From an uncultured bacterium (lineage in GTDB: Bacteria > Verrucomicrobiota > Kiritimatiellia > CAIKKV01), in contig CALHRZ010000012.1 in the NCBI GenBank assembly GCA_938038445.1, positions 124,001 to 188,000 on the forward strand: a stretch of DNA of 64,000 nt. Direction: 5' to 3'. The notes under the pieces are model-generated. The model saw only the letters and a program-made list of their open reading frames with translations, had not been told where the DNA came from and searched no databases. This document shows positions 51,072 through 60,708 of this stretch, piece after piece; the first letter of the stretch is position 1; every line of letters begins with the position of its first letter. Both the position numbers and the translations under genes were made by a program.

Positions 51072-52510
51072 CCGTCCCTCTTCGGCGCGCGCCCTCATCC
51101 CCCACCCCCGGAAGTTTCCGCGAACTGCTCCCCCTCGCCGCGCCCCTGATCCTCAGCACGGCCAGCCATGCGCTCATGCAATTCGCCGACCGGATGATGC
51201 TTTCCCGCCATGACCTCGTGGAAATTCAAGCCGCGTTGCCCGCCGGTCTCTTGGCATTCACTTTGACCAGTTTCTTTTTCGCCACCACCGGTTTCGTCAA
51301 CACGTTCGTCGCCCAATACCACGGCGCGAACGACCTTCGAAGCGCGGCAAGAATCACGACTCAGGGAATAATCCTCGCCCTGTCCGTTTGGCCGTTGATA
51401 ATGGGGCTCATCCTCCCGGGTCGGCTGATTCTGGAATGGAGCGGTCACCCGCCCAATGTTCTCGCGGCCGAAAAGACCTATTTTGAGCCCCTCATGCTCG
51501 GCAGCCTGGCGATTCCACTCGGTGCCGCAATCAGCGGCTACTATACCGGCCGTGGATGGACAGGACTCAATATGGCCGCCATGATCGCAGGAAACGTTGT
51601 CAATATCGTGCTCGACTACGCCTGGATTTTCGGCCGATGGGGTTTCCCCGAATGGGGAATCCGCGGTGCGGCGTGGGCCACGGTCATCGCGGGCTTCATA
51701 CCCCCGCTCTTCCTTCTCGCCCATTACTTCTCCCCATCCATGCGTCGAGCCGCATGGACCCTCGCCGAACTGCGATGGGATGGAGCGCTCCTCCGACGGC
51801 TGCTCCGCTTTGGCATGCCGGCCGGATTTCACTATTTGCTCGATACGGCGGGCTTCACCCTCTTCGTCCTCATCCTGGGCCGGATGGGCGAAGCTCCTTT
51901 GGCGGCCTCGAATATCGCCTTTAGCATCAACCACCTCTCCTTCATGCCCGTGGTCGGACTCGGAATCGCCGCCTCCATTCTGGTCGGTCACTATCAAGGA
52001 CGGGGCGACAGCGTCACGGCAGAAAAAGCAGCATGGACCACGATGAAGGCCGGTTGGATATACATGGGCGCGATGGCCATTTTATTCCTCGCAATTCCCG
52101 GCCCCCTTTTCCGGCTCTTCATTGCCGGCCACAACCCCGAATCGATGGAAAACATCCTGCGATATGCCCGCCCGATGATGGCTATGTGTGCGATCTGGGG
52201 ATTCCTTGACGCCGTTAACATCATCTTCGCTGGTGCCCTCAAAGGCGCCGGCGATACGGCCTTTGTCATGCTCTGGTCCGTCGTCATGTGTTGGGGTGTG
52301 TGGCTCGTGGGCGAATGGGTACTCATCGTTCATCTCGGCGCCGGCGTCGTGGCCGCTTGGATCTGGTTGACGGTCTATATCATCGTGCTCGGATTGGGTT
52401 TCATGGTTCGCGTCCGTTCCGGCCGCTGGAAAACCATCCAAGTCATTGAGCGTCCAATCCCTGTTCTCCCCCTGGCCTCTTCAAGCGATGCTCGCCTTCT
52501 GGTCGAATAA
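51068..52510 (+). CDS. MATE family efflux transporter
   Basis: 12-TM protein; LLPLAAPLILSTASHALMQFADRMMLSRHD; LGIAASILVGHYQGRGDSVTAEKAAWTTMK; GTG start overlapping preceding stop. Confidence 0.92.
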   Translation: MTVPLRRAPSSPTPGSFRELLPLAAPLILSTASHALMQFADRMMLSRHDLVEIQAALPAGLLAFTLTSFFFATTGFVNTFVAQYHGANDLRSAARITTQGIILALSVWPLIMGLILPGRLILEWSGHPPNVLAAEKTYFEPLMLGSLAIPLGAAISGYYTGRGWTGLNMAAMIAGNVVNIVLDYAWIFGRWGFPEWGIRGAAWATVIAGFIPPLFLLAHYFSPSMRRAAWTLAELRWDGALLRRLLRFGMPAGFHYLLDTAGFTLFVLILGRMGEAPLAASNIAFSINHLSFMPVVGLGIAASILVGHYQGRGDSVTAEKAAWTTMKAGWIYMGAMAILFLAIPGPLFRLFIAGHNPESMENILRYARPMMAMCAIWGFLDAVNIIFAGALKGAGDTAFVMLWSVVMCWGVWLVGEWVLIVHLGAGVVAAWIWLTVYIIVLGLGFMVRVRSGRWKTIQVIERPIPVLPLASSSDARLLVE

Positions 52511-52548
52511 CAGAATTCTTACGGCATACCGGCATTGAGATTTCAAGC

Positions 52549-52745
52549 TGTAGTTCCGGCACTCCGTGCCGGAAGCCTTGCCTTTCCTCCTGTTGTTCCG
52601 GCACTCCGTGCCGGAAGCCCTGCCTTTTCCTCCTGTAGTTCCGGCACTCCGTGCCGGAAGCCTTGCCTTTTCCTCTTGTAGTTCCGGCACTCCGTGCCGG
52701 AAGCCCTGCCTTTTTCTCCTGTAGTTCCGGCACTCCGCGCCGGAA
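52549..52745. repeat. Tandem array of five ~43-bp units, each carrying a REP-like palindrome
   Basis: Unit TGTAGTTCCGGCACTCCGTGCCGGAAGCC(T/C)TGCCTTTT-CCTCC; units begin at 52549, 52591, 52634, 52677, 52720. Confidence 0.95.
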
Positions 52746-52902
52746 ATCTTTATCCACTTGCCCTCCTTCCCCTCAAAGCCCACACCATAAAATACAGGGC
52801 TGATTTTCGAGCCCCTTCTCAAAATGATTTGACAACCTCATCTCTTTCCGCGCATGATGACTTGATAACGCCCATTTCAAACAGGCGGGAGAATCGAACG
52901 GC

Positions 52903-53343
52903 ATGAATATTCAAATTGCCGTCCTGTGCGATGCCGCAACCGATTATCAGGGGAAACTCAACCTCCTCGGCGCCTTCGATACTATCTTCACCCGAAAACT
53001 CCCTGCCATCCACCCGAGTTGCGCCATCGTCCTGCGGGTCGTCTTTGCCCGCGTGGAAACCGGAAAACACCGAGTCCGGATCGCCTTCGTGGACGAAGAC
53101 GGCAAACACATCCTCCAACCTTTGGAACTCCCCTTCGAAGTCACCATGCCGCCCAATGCCATCTCCGTTAGCCGCAATTTTATCGTCAACCTCCAACAAA
53201 CGCGCTTCGAACGAGCCGGCAGCTACTCCGTGGACGTCGCGTTCGACGGCCGCCACGAGGTCTCCATCCCGCTCAACGTCCTGGTCGTGAGCCCGCCGAA
53301 CAACGCCTCCGCTGCCCCCGAAGATGTCCTTCCCCCTCCCTGA
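52903..53343 (+). CDS. Conserved hypothetical protein (possibly DUF6941 family)
   Basis: MNIQIAVLCDAATDYQGKLNLLGAFDTIFTRKLPAIHPSCAIVLRV; family name from memory. Confidence 0.65.
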   Translation: MNIQIAVLCDAATDYQGKLNLLGAFDTIFTRKLPAIHPSCAIVLRVVFARVETGKHRVRIAFVDEDGKHILQPLELPFEVTMPPNAISVSRNFIVNLQQTRFERAGSYSVDVAFDGRHEVSIPLNVLVVSPPNNASAAPEDVLPPP

Positions 53344-53374
53344 ATGTCAACCTCTCAACCCAAAGGAGAATGCC

Positions 53375-54367
53375 ATGCCCAGATCCGTCACCCTATTCAC
53401 CGGCCAGTTCGCCGATATCCCCCTCGAAACACTCTGCAAAAAAGCCAAAGCCTGGGGCTATGACGGCCTCGAACTCGCCTGCTGGGGCGATCATGTCGAC
53501 GTCGCCCGCGCCGCCCGCGACCCCGCCTACGCGAAGACCCGCAAAACGATGTTGGCCGATCACGGCTTGAAACTGTTTGCCATTAGCAACCACCTCGCCG
53601 GTCAGCTGGTCTGCGATCCGAACGACGATGAGCGTTCGGATGCATTCGCACCCAAAGAATGCGCCGGAAATCCCGAAAAAAAACGGGCTTGGGCCATCCA
53701 GGCTATGAAGGATACCGCCCTCGCCGCCAAAAACATCGGCGTCAAAATCGTCAACGGCTTCACAGGATCCGGCATCTGGCACATGCTCTACAGTTTCCCG
53801 CCGGTCAGTGAAGCCCGCATCCAAAAGGGATTCGACGACTTCGCTCGACTCTGGAATCCCATTCTCGATGTCTTCGATCAGTGCGGCGTTCGGTTCGCCC
53901 TCGAAGTGCACCCAACCGAAATCGCCTTCGACATCCTCACCGCCAAACGGGCTCTCGCCGCCATCAAGAACCGAAAGTCCTTCGGCTTCAACTTCGATCC
54001 CAGCCATCTCCACTGGCAAATGGTGGATCCCGTCAAGTTTCTCAAAACCTTCGCCAACCGCATCTATCACGTGCACATGAAAGATGCCGCTCTCACCCTC
54101 GACGGAGAAAGCGGAATCCTCGCCTCCCATCTCAACTTCGGAACGCCAGGCCGCGGCTGGGATTTCCGGAGCCCGGGCCGAGGTCAGATCAAGTTCGAGG
54201 AAATCATTCGCACTTTGAACGCCATCGGTTACAACGGCCCCCTCTCCGTAGAATGGGAAGATGCCATGATGGACCGCGAACACGGCGCCGCTGAAGCCTG
54301 CGGATTCGTCAAACGCCTCGACTTCCCTAAATCGGATCGGGTCTTCGACGAAGCGTTTGGAAAATAA
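53375..54367 (+). CDS. Sugar phosphate isomerase/epimerase (xylose isomerase-like TIM barrel)
   Basis: WGYDGLELACWGDHVD; FALEVHPTEIAFD; NFDPSHLHWQMVDP; HVHMKDA; SVEWEDAMMDREHG; SD AAGGAGA. Confidence 0.93.
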   Translation: MPRSVTLFTGQFADIPLETLCKKAKAWGYDGLELACWGDHVDVARAARDPAYAKTRKTMLADHGLKLFAISNHLAGQLVCDPNDDERSDAFAPKECAGNPEKKRAWAIQAMKDTALAAKNIGVKIVNGFTGSGIWHMLYSFPPVSEARIQKGFDDFARLWNPILDVFDQCGVRFALEVHPTEIAFDILTAKRALAAIKNRKSFGFNFDPSHLHWQMVDPVKFLKTFANRIYHVHMKDAALTLDGESGILASHLNFGTPGRGWDFRSPGRGQIKFEEIIRTLNAIGYNGPLSVEWEDAMMDREHGAAEACGFVKRLDFPKSDRVFDEAFGK

Positions 54368-54379
54368 CGCCCGCCTCCA

Positions 54380-54419
54380 GAGGCCGCCGGCCCTTTTCCT
54401 GCCGGCGGCCTCTTTTTTT
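54380..54419 (+). terminator. Rho-independent terminator after the sugar isomerase/epimerase gene
   Basis: GAGGCCGCCGGC-ccttttcct-GCCGGCGGCCTC followed by a T-run. Confidence 0.93.
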
Positions 54420-54427
54420 ATTACCCC

Positions 54428-56098
54428 ATGTCGGCTCCCCTTGCACTCGCCTATAAAACAAGCCGAATCTGGCTCAACCAGGGACGCCTGCTGAAACGCG
54501 AATCGCGTTTCAAAATGCTGTTCGTCTCTCTGGTCTTCGCCGGAGTCTATTTCGGGGTCCACGCCCTCTTTCTGAACGGCTTTCGTTTCCTGGATACCCT
54601 CGGAAGCCTCGGCACGTTCATCCTCCACAGCCTCTTCGCGCTCTTTTTCCTCGGCCTCGGCCTCATGATGCTCCTTTCGGGCCTCGTCACAGCGTTCTCC
54701 ACCTTCTATGACGCCGACGAAGTCCCCTTCCTCCTCAGCAGCCCCATCCCCGTACGACACATCGCGCTGGCCCGAAGCGCCGAGGCCATTACCCTTTCCT
54801 CCTGGGCCTTCTTCTTTATTATCATCCCCTTTCTCCATGCCTTCCAACGCCACCAATCCCTCCCCCCCTGGTTCTGGGCGGCCGCTTTCGCCTTCGCCAT
54901 CCCCTTCCTGATCCTCACGGCCGGATTGGGCGCCTTCATCGCCCTGCTCGTCGGCCGATGGATGCCCACAGGAAGACGAATCCTCCAAACTGGCCTGTTC
55001 CTATCGGCCGCCGCCATCGCGCTGATTTTCCTGGCCTTTTTCCGCCAATACCGCACAGCCCCCTCCGAAGAAGCCTTCCTCCTTGCCCGCCTCGCACCCG
55101 GCCTCCGACTGGCCAACCGTCCCTGGCTCCCTTCCTGGTGGCTCTCGGAAGGGCTCATGGCACTCGCACGAGGAATGCCCATGCGAGGATTCATGCTCTG
55201 GCTGCTCCTCGCGTCTCACGCCGCCTGGATCCTGCTCGCCCTCGAGGATCTCGGTGGACTTCTGTTCTGGGACGCTTGGCAGCGAATGGCGGTCTCCTCG
55301 CAAACGCGCCGAAAATTAATCCTGTTCCTTCGCGCGGAAACCTGGACCGCCCGTATCCTACCCCACGACCTCCGCGCCCTCCTCTTCAAAGACCTCCGAA
55401 CGTTTCTCCGCGATCCCGCTCAGTGGGGACAAAGCCTGATCTTCTTCGGCCTCCTCGCGCTCTACTTCCTCAACCTGCGTCAGTTCCGTTATCACCTTCT
55501 TCCCGACCTGTGGCGCAATCTGATCGCCTTCCTCAACCTCTTCAGCGTCGCCTCCGTTCTCTGCTCCCTCTCCGCCCGCTTCGTCTATCCCCAACTCAGC
55601 CTCGAAGGCCATGGATTCTGGATCCTCTGGCTCGCCCCCACAAGCCCGCGCCGAATCCTAATCGCCAAATTCGCCTTCTCCGCTTTCGCCATGAGCCTGA
55701 TCAGCATTCTCCTCATGGCGGTTTCCTGCGCAATGTTGAATGTCACCCCCGCAATCCGCGCCGTCGCCTTCACGGTCGGCCTCGCAATTCCCATTGCCCT
55801 CTCCGCCCTCTCAACCGGCCTCGGCGCCCTCTTCCTCGACTTGCGCGAACGCAACCCCGCCGCCATCGTCTCCGGCTTCGGCGGCACCCTCAACCTCGTC
55901 TGCGGCCTCCTCTTCATGCTCGCCGCCATTCTTCCTTTCGCCTCTCTTTTCCACCTCCATCACCTCGGCCGTCTTCCGGATCGCTCCCTTTTCCAATGGC
56001 TCGCCTCCGCCCATCTCTTCCTCCTGATCGCGACCTCCCTTGCCGTCTTTTTCCCGCTCCGTCTCGGACTCCACGCCCTTGAATTTCGCGACAATTGA
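54428..56098 (+). CDS. Putative ABC exporter membrane protein (about 12 TM)
   Basis: Multi-TM; DEVPFLLSSPIPVRHIALARSAEA; HDLRALLFKDLRTFLRDPAQWGQSLIFFGLLALYFLNLR; HGFWILWLAPTSPRRILIAKF. Confidence 0.8.
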   Translation: MSAPLALAYKTSRIWLNQGRLLKRESRFKMLFVSLVFAGVYFGVHALFLNGFRFLDTLGSLGTFILHSLFALFFLGLGLMMLLSGLVTAFSTFYDADEVPFLLSSPIPVRHIALARSAEAITLSSWAFFFIIIPFLHAFQRHQSLPPWFWAAAFAFAIPFLILTAGLGAFIALLVGRWMPTGRRILQTGLFLSAAAIALIFLAFFRQYRTAPSEEAFLLARLAPGLRLANRPWLPSWWLSEGLMALARGMPMRGFMLWLLLASHAAWILLALEDLGGLLFWDAWQRMAVSSQTRRKLILFLRAETWTARILPHDLRALLFKDLRTFLRDPAQWGQSLIFFGLLALYFLNLRQFRYHLLPDLWRNLIAFLNLFSVASVLCSLSARFVYPQLSLEGHGFWILWLAPTSPRRILIAKFAFSAFAMSLISILLMAVSCAMLNVTPAIRAVAFTVGLAIPIALSALSTGLGALFLDLRERNPAAIVSGFGGTLNLVCGLLFMLAAILPFASLFHLHHLGRLPDRSLFQWLASAHLFLLIATSLAVFFPLRLGLHALEFRDN

Positions 56099-56157
56099 CC
56101 CCTTTCTCCGTTAACCCGTTGCCTCGGCTTCGAATTTCTCCCATACTATAGGGTGAT

Positions 56158-56961
56158 ATGAACCGTGGATGGGTTTGGATCCCGCTCGTCTTTCTCGCCG
56201 GCTTAATCCTCGGCGCTCTCCACCCCCGCGCCGAATTGCGCCAAACCCGAAACGAACTCGAGACCCGTAAAAAAGCGGAACAAACACCCCCTACCCAAGT
56301 CGAACGCCTCGACCGCCTTCTCCAATTGCTTCCAATGGACCCTCCGCGCGCCGACTCGCGTTCACAACGGCTCCCTGCCTCTCCCGCATCCGACACCGCT
56401 TCCGCCGACCCGGAATCCCCCCCTGCCCTTTCCCCCACGAACACCGACGCTTCCTCTGCGGAAAACCTCACTCCAGAGGAACGCCGGGCGCAGTTCGAAG
56501 CCCGCCTTAAACAAGCCGCGGAAGCTTGGCGTTTGCGGGCAGAAATCGCCCGAAATACCTTCGCCGCTCAGACCGGTTTAAACGCCACCGAACTTGCCGC
56601 CTTCGACGCCGCCATCCAAACCATGAACAGCCGGCTCGAAACCCTCTTCTCCGACCTCGCAAACCGCCTGCGCCAAGGCGAAACCATGACCCCCGAAACC
56701 GGCCTCGCCGTCCTGCACGACGCAAGCGGCATCCTCCTCGACGCCTACCAGGAACTCGATGAATCCCTCCCCCCCACCTGGCGAACCGATGCCGGCCCAA
56801 CATTCGATATCGTTCAGCAGGTGGACCCGGATGTTCTCAATCCTCTCGTGGAAGTCCGCGATGCCCTCGCCGTCCGCCCCTCCGAAACCGGAATGCCGAC
56901 TCCCCCTCGCAGAGGACCCATCCGACGGCTCTTCATGCCACCGCCGCCCTCCAACCCATGA
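56158..56961 (+). CDS. Membrane-anchored hypothetical protein
   Basis: N-terminal TM helix GWVWIPLVFLAGLILGAL followed by a helical/low-complexity soluble domain; coupled to the downstream permease. Confidence 0.75.
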   Translation: MNRGWVWIPLVFLAGLILGALHPRAELRQTRNELETRKKAEQTPPTQVERLDRLLQLLPMDPPRADSRSQRLPASPASDTASADPESPPALSPTNTDASSAENLTPEERRAQFEARLKQAAEAWRLRAEIARNTFAAQTGLNATELAAFDAAIQTMNSRLETLFSDLANRLRQGETMTPETGLAVLHDASGILLDAYQELDESLPPTWRTDAGPTFDIVQQVDPDVLNPLVEVRDALAVRPSETGMPTPPRRGPIRRLFMPPPPSNP

Positions 56962-57860
56962 GCCGCTTCTTCTTCCAATTGACGGTCCTCAGCCGTTTCG
57001 AAATCGCCGACTCCATCCGCAGCCGGCGAGCCGCTGCGGTATTCGCCCTCTATCTCGCCGCCGCCCTCCTCGGCATCAACGCCTTCGCCACGGCCCTCCA
57101 GCGCCTCGAATTGCAACTGGCCGAACTGCTCCAGACCGGACCCCTGCAACCCGGCGCCCTCGCCGACAGCCTCTGGAAATCGGCTCGCTTCCGACAGATG
57201 ATCGTCGCGCTCGTCGGCGACCGCCAAACCGCACTCAGCCTCCTCGAAATCCCCCCAATCGCCCTCCTCTACGGCTTCCTCGCTTTCTTTTATACTCCCT
57301 TCTTCGCCCTCCTCTCCTCTACACCCCGCGTCTCCACCGAGGTCTATTCCGGTTCCTGCCGATTCCTGCTCTTCCGGACCTCCCGCAGCGCGTGGATTCT
57401 CAGCAAGTTCATCGGTCAATCCGCTCTCGTCTTCCTCGCCCTCGCACTCAGCGCCGCCGCAGCTTGGACCTTGGCCCGCTTCCGCCTCGCAGGCATGAAC
57501 CCTACTTCCGCCGCATGGGGCATTGCGCTGATGACCGGTAAGGCCTGGCTTTTTTCCCTCCCCTTCGTCGCACTCGGTCTCGCCATTTCCCAATGGGTCC
57601 GCTCTCCCAATACCGCTCAAGCCGCCGGCTTTCTGGCCTGGATCGGTTCCGGCGCCCTGGCCTGGTTCGCCAAACGCTATGCCGGCGAAGGACCGCGCAT
57701 CGCCTGGGAGGCCGTCGCCCTCGCCGTCCCCCAGGGCTTTCAACTCGACCTCTGGCGCATGGAGCTTGCCCCCTTCCTTCACGCCGCCTTCTGGCTCACC
57801 GTCCTCTCCTCCGCCTATCTGGCCGCAGGCTACGCACGATTCGCCCGGAGCGACCTGTGA
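56958..57860 (+). CDS. ABC-2 type transporter permease
   Basis: VLSRFEIADSIRSRRAAAVFALYLAAALLG; multi-TM; followed directly by ATPase. Confidence 0.82.
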   Translation: MSRFFFQLTVLSRFEIADSIRSRRAAAVFALYLAAALLGINAFATALQRLELQLAELLQTGPLQPGALADSLWKSARFRQMIVALVGDRQTALSLLEIPPIALLYGFLAFFYTPFFALLSSTPRVSTEVYSGSCRFLLFRTSRSAWILSKFIGQSALVFLALALSAAAAWTLARFRLAGMNPTSAAWGIALMTGKAWLFSLPFVALGLAISQWVRSPNTAQAAGFLAWIGSGALAWFAKRYAGEGPRIAWEAVALAVPQGFQLDLWRMELAPFLHAAFWLTVLSSAYLAAGYARFARSDL

Positions 57861-58804
57861 AGTCCGCCCTCGTCTTCGATCAGGTCACCAAGTCCTACGG
57901 CTCCCGCCGCGCGTTAGACAGCCTCTCCTTCGCCATCCCCGCCGGTTCTCTCTGCGGCCTCATCGGCAGCAACGGCGCAGGCAAAACTACCGCCTTATCC
58001 CTCGCTGCCGGTCTCTTGTCCCCTGACCACGGCCAACTCGATGTGCTGGAAAACGGACCCTTCGATCCCGATCGCCACGCCGGTAAAGTTTCCCTCCTCC
58101 CGCAGGATTCCCAACTCCCCCCTGAAGCCACCGTCTGGGAACTGCTCCGTCTCTATGCCCTCCTGCAAAACGTGCCCCAACATAAGGTGGACGCCACCGT
58201 CCGCCACGCGATCCAAACAGTTCATCTGGACGATCGGCTCCACTCCCCCATCCGTACCCTCTCCCACGGCATGCGCCGCCGCGTGATGATCGCTCAAGCC
58301 TTCCTCGGAAACCCCACCCTCGTACTGCTCGACGAACCCCTCAACGGCCTCGACCCCCGCGAAGCCGCCTCGACCCGCGAACTCTTCGCCTCCTGGAAAG
58401 GCCGCGCAACCCTCGTCATTAGTTCCCATGTGCTCTCCGAACTCGAACGACTCTGCGATTTCCTCGTGATCATCGAAAACGGTCGCACCCTCCATCAAGG
58501 ACCGCTTTCCGATTGGCTCGGCCGCGGCGCCCTGCTTCTCTATGCCTTGGACGGTACACCCTTCGACCTGGAATCCCTCCAATCCGAAGCGCCAGATATC
58601 GCCATGACGCTTTCGGCCGACCGGCGCCTCCTCAAGTGCCGCTACAATGCCACACGGCTCGATGCCGCCGCCCTCAACCGTTTGATCCTTCAGCGCCTCC
58701 TGCAGGCCGGCGTCGGTATCCACGCCGTGCAACCCGGTGACACCCTCGAATCCAGTTACCTGGCCGCCGTTCCTTCGAACACTCCAAACCCCGTTTCTTC
58801 TTGA
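57857..58804 (+). CDS. ABC transporter ATP-binding protein
   Basis: LIGSNGAGKTTALSLAAGLL; LSHGMRRRVMIAQAFLGNPTLVLLDEPLNGLDP; SSHVLSELERLCD; GTG start. Confidence 0.95.
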   Translation: MKSALVFDQVTKSYGSRRALDSLSFAIPAGSLCGLIGSNGAGKTTALSLAAGLLSPDHGQLDVLENGPFDPDRHAGKVSLLPQDSQLPPEATVWELLRLYALLQNVPQHKVDATVRHAIQTVHLDDRLHSPIRTLSHGMRRRVMIAQAFLGNPTLVLLDEPLNGLDPREAASTRELFASWKGRATLVISSHVLSELERLCDFLVIIENGRTLHQGPLSDWLGRGALLLYALDGTPFDLESLQSEAPDIAMTLSADRRLLKCRYNATRLDAAALNRLILQRLLQAGVGIHAVQPGDTLESSYLAAVPSNTPNPVSS

Positions 58805-58836
58805 GTTTTCCGCCCCATCGGCCTATCGTAAATTCC

Positions 58837-59868
58837 ATGCGCACTCCCCTTAAACTCTGGCACTTGTGGCACATTCTCCGCGATTACCGCGCCGGAAAGG
58901 AAACCGTCTCCACACCCCCCATCCGCCTGTGGATCGAATCCGCCGCCCCCTGCAACCTGCGCTGTGTCATGTGTCCAAATAAAGAAATGCCCTCCACGGA
59001 AAAAGGGTTGATGTCCCTCGACCTCTTTCGGCGGATTCTCGACCAAGCGGCCCCCTTCGCCGGCGACATCTACCTCCACCACCGCGGAGAACCCCTCCTG
59101 AATCCCGCCCTGTTCGATATGTTCGCCTACGCCCGACACAAAAAAGTCCGCACCCGTGTCCATTCGAACGGAACCCTTTTGACGGCAGAACGGGCCGACC
59201 TCCTCCTCGCTTCCCCCCCCGATATGATCTCCTTCTCAATAGACGGATTCGAAAAAGAAACTTACGAACGAATCCGCGTGGGAGCCTCCTTCGAAAAAAC
59301 CCTCGACAATGTGTTCGGCTTCCTAAAACGAAAACAAACCGCCCGCGCTCGCCATCCATATGTCATCGTCGAAAAAATCCTCTTCAAAGGAAGCCACGAA
59401 TCCCCGGAAACCCGGGCCCGCGTCCAAGATCTCACCCGCCGCTTCCTCGAAGCCGGTGCCGACGAAGTCATCGAAAAAGAGGAATACGAATGGGCGGAAG
59501 GAAAACCGGCAAACATCCCACCGCCTCCCCGCACGCTTTCAAAATGCACCTTCCCCTGGTATGCCATGGTCATCCTGTGGAACGGCCTCGTTACCCCTTG
59601 CCCGCAAGATTTCTGGGGGAAAATGGTCCTGGGCGATGCCTCCAAACAGCCGCTGCTGGATATTTGGAACGGACCTGCCTACCGCGCCCTCCGAGCCGCT
59701 TACCGCGGCAACTTGGCGGATCAACCGCTCTGTCTAAACTGTGACCGCTTGCGCCGCAAAACCGTCGGCGGGCTCCCCCTGCAATATATGGCCACCTTCC
59801 TCGCCGATCACCTGCTCGGATACAATGCCCTTCGCCGTTGGATCGGAAGCGCGGAACGAAACCGATAA
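58837..59868 (+). CDS. Radical SAM/SPASM domain protein
   Basis: ESAAPCNLRCVMCPNKEM; LHHRGEPLLNPALFDM; C-terminal Cys C-TFPW...VTPC...CLNC. Confidence 0.92.
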   Translation: MRTPLKLWHLWHILRDYRAGKETVSTPPIRLWIESAAPCNLRCVMCPNKEMPSTEKGLMSLDLFRRILDQAAPFAGDIYLHHRGEPLLNPALFDMFAYARHKKVRTRVHSNGTLLTAERADLLLASPPDMISFSIDGFEKETYERIRVGASFEKTLDNVFGFLKRKQTARARHPYVIVEKILFKGSHESPETRARVQDLTRRFLEAGADEVIEKEEYEWAEGKPANIPPPPRTLSKCTFPWYAMVILWNGLVTPCPQDFWGKMVLGDASKQPLLDIWNGPAYRALRAAYRGNLADQPLCLNCDRLRRKTVGGLPLQYMATFLADHLLGYNALRRWIGSAERNR

Positions 59869-59875
59869 AAAACGA

Positions 59876-60595
59876 TCAAACGCCCCGTTCCGCCGGTGCC
59901 GTTGCAAGGCGAACGGTCGGAAACAACTTCCGAATCGCAATTCCGGCGGCCACAAATAGCAGAAGCGTCAGGACAACGGCCAAAACATAATACGCCGGAT
60001 GCGGCCGTTGCATCAGTTTTCCCCATGCCGCATAGACCAACGAAGAAGGAATCATCCCAAGCAGCGTGGCGGATAGATACGTCTTCATCTCCATGTGCAA
60101 GGCACCGGCCGTCACGTTGACCAGCCCGCAATGAGTTAACGGAAACGCCCGCAGAAAGAAAAGAAAAAGAAAACTCCGACGGTTATCCAACCGCCCCGCA
60201 GCCCTCAGCCACCGACGCCAACGAGAGCCGGACCGCCGCAGCATCCGGCGGGTCAGAAGAAAGTGGACGGTTGAGCCCAGACCGCTCGCAAAAACCCCCA
60301 ATGCCGTGCCGCACCAAATTCCATACAGGGCGCCCGCTACAAACACCATCGGCCAACGGGGAATCATAAGAAACGGCAACACAAACCCAATGCCCGCCAG
60401 CGCAAGAGGACCCCATACTCCAAGCCGCTCCACCGTCGCTTCGATGCTCGATGGAGAAAACCGTTCCTTCAGACCACGGTTATGACCCAACCATACCATG
60501 GTGAGTGCAAAGAGAAGAAAGAGGAAAAAACGAATATATCCCTTCGCAGGCGAAAGGGGTAGTTCCGCTTCTTCGCGCTTGGTGTTTCCCGTCAT
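59876..60595 (-). CDS. TVP38/TMEM64 family membrane protein
   Basis: GVWGPLALAGIGFVLPFLMIPRWPMVFVAGALYGIWCGTALGVFASGLGSTVHFLLTR; FFLRAFPLTHCGLVNVTAGALHM. Confidence 0.87.
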   Translation of the reverse strand: MTGNTKREEAELPLSPAKGYIRFFLFLLFALTMVWLGHNRGLKERFSPSSIEATVERLGVWGPLALAGIGFVLPFLMIPRWPMVFVAGALYGIWCGTALGVFASGLGSTVHFLLTRRMLRRSGSRWRRWLRAAGRLDNRRSFLFLFFLRAFPLTHCGLVNVTAGALHMEMKTYLSATLLGMIPSSLVYAAWGKLMQRPHPAYYVLAVVLTLLLFVAAGIAIRKLFPTVRLATAPAERGV

Positions 60596-60708
60596 GCCCG
60601 CCAGAATACCCGAAGCCGACCCCCCGTTCAACCTTCTCGGATTACATCCCCCACCGTTCCGCCACGCCTCGTCATCAAAAGCTGCACCAAAAACCGAACG
60701 GCTTCCGA

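Noticed and set aside
52549-52745. CRISPR array
   Set aside because: The whole ~43-bp unit including the spacer is nearly identical; no unique spacers, no cas genes.
52443-52822. Two minus-strand ORFs with repeated GTECRNYRRKRQGFRHGVPE motifs
   Set aside because: They simply translate the 43-bp palindromic array in two frames; no independent coding evidence.
53393-54988. 531-aa minus-strand Glu/Gly-rich ORF
   Set aside because: Antisense to the sugar isomerase/epimerase gene and the start of the ABC exporter gene.
58837-59868. Radical SAM protein as the anaerobic sulfatase-maturing enzyme for the two sulfatases
   Set aside because: The C-terminal Cys pattern looks too short for the multi-cluster anSME arrangement and the gene sits with an ABC exporter, not the sulfatases; cannot be excluded without alignment.
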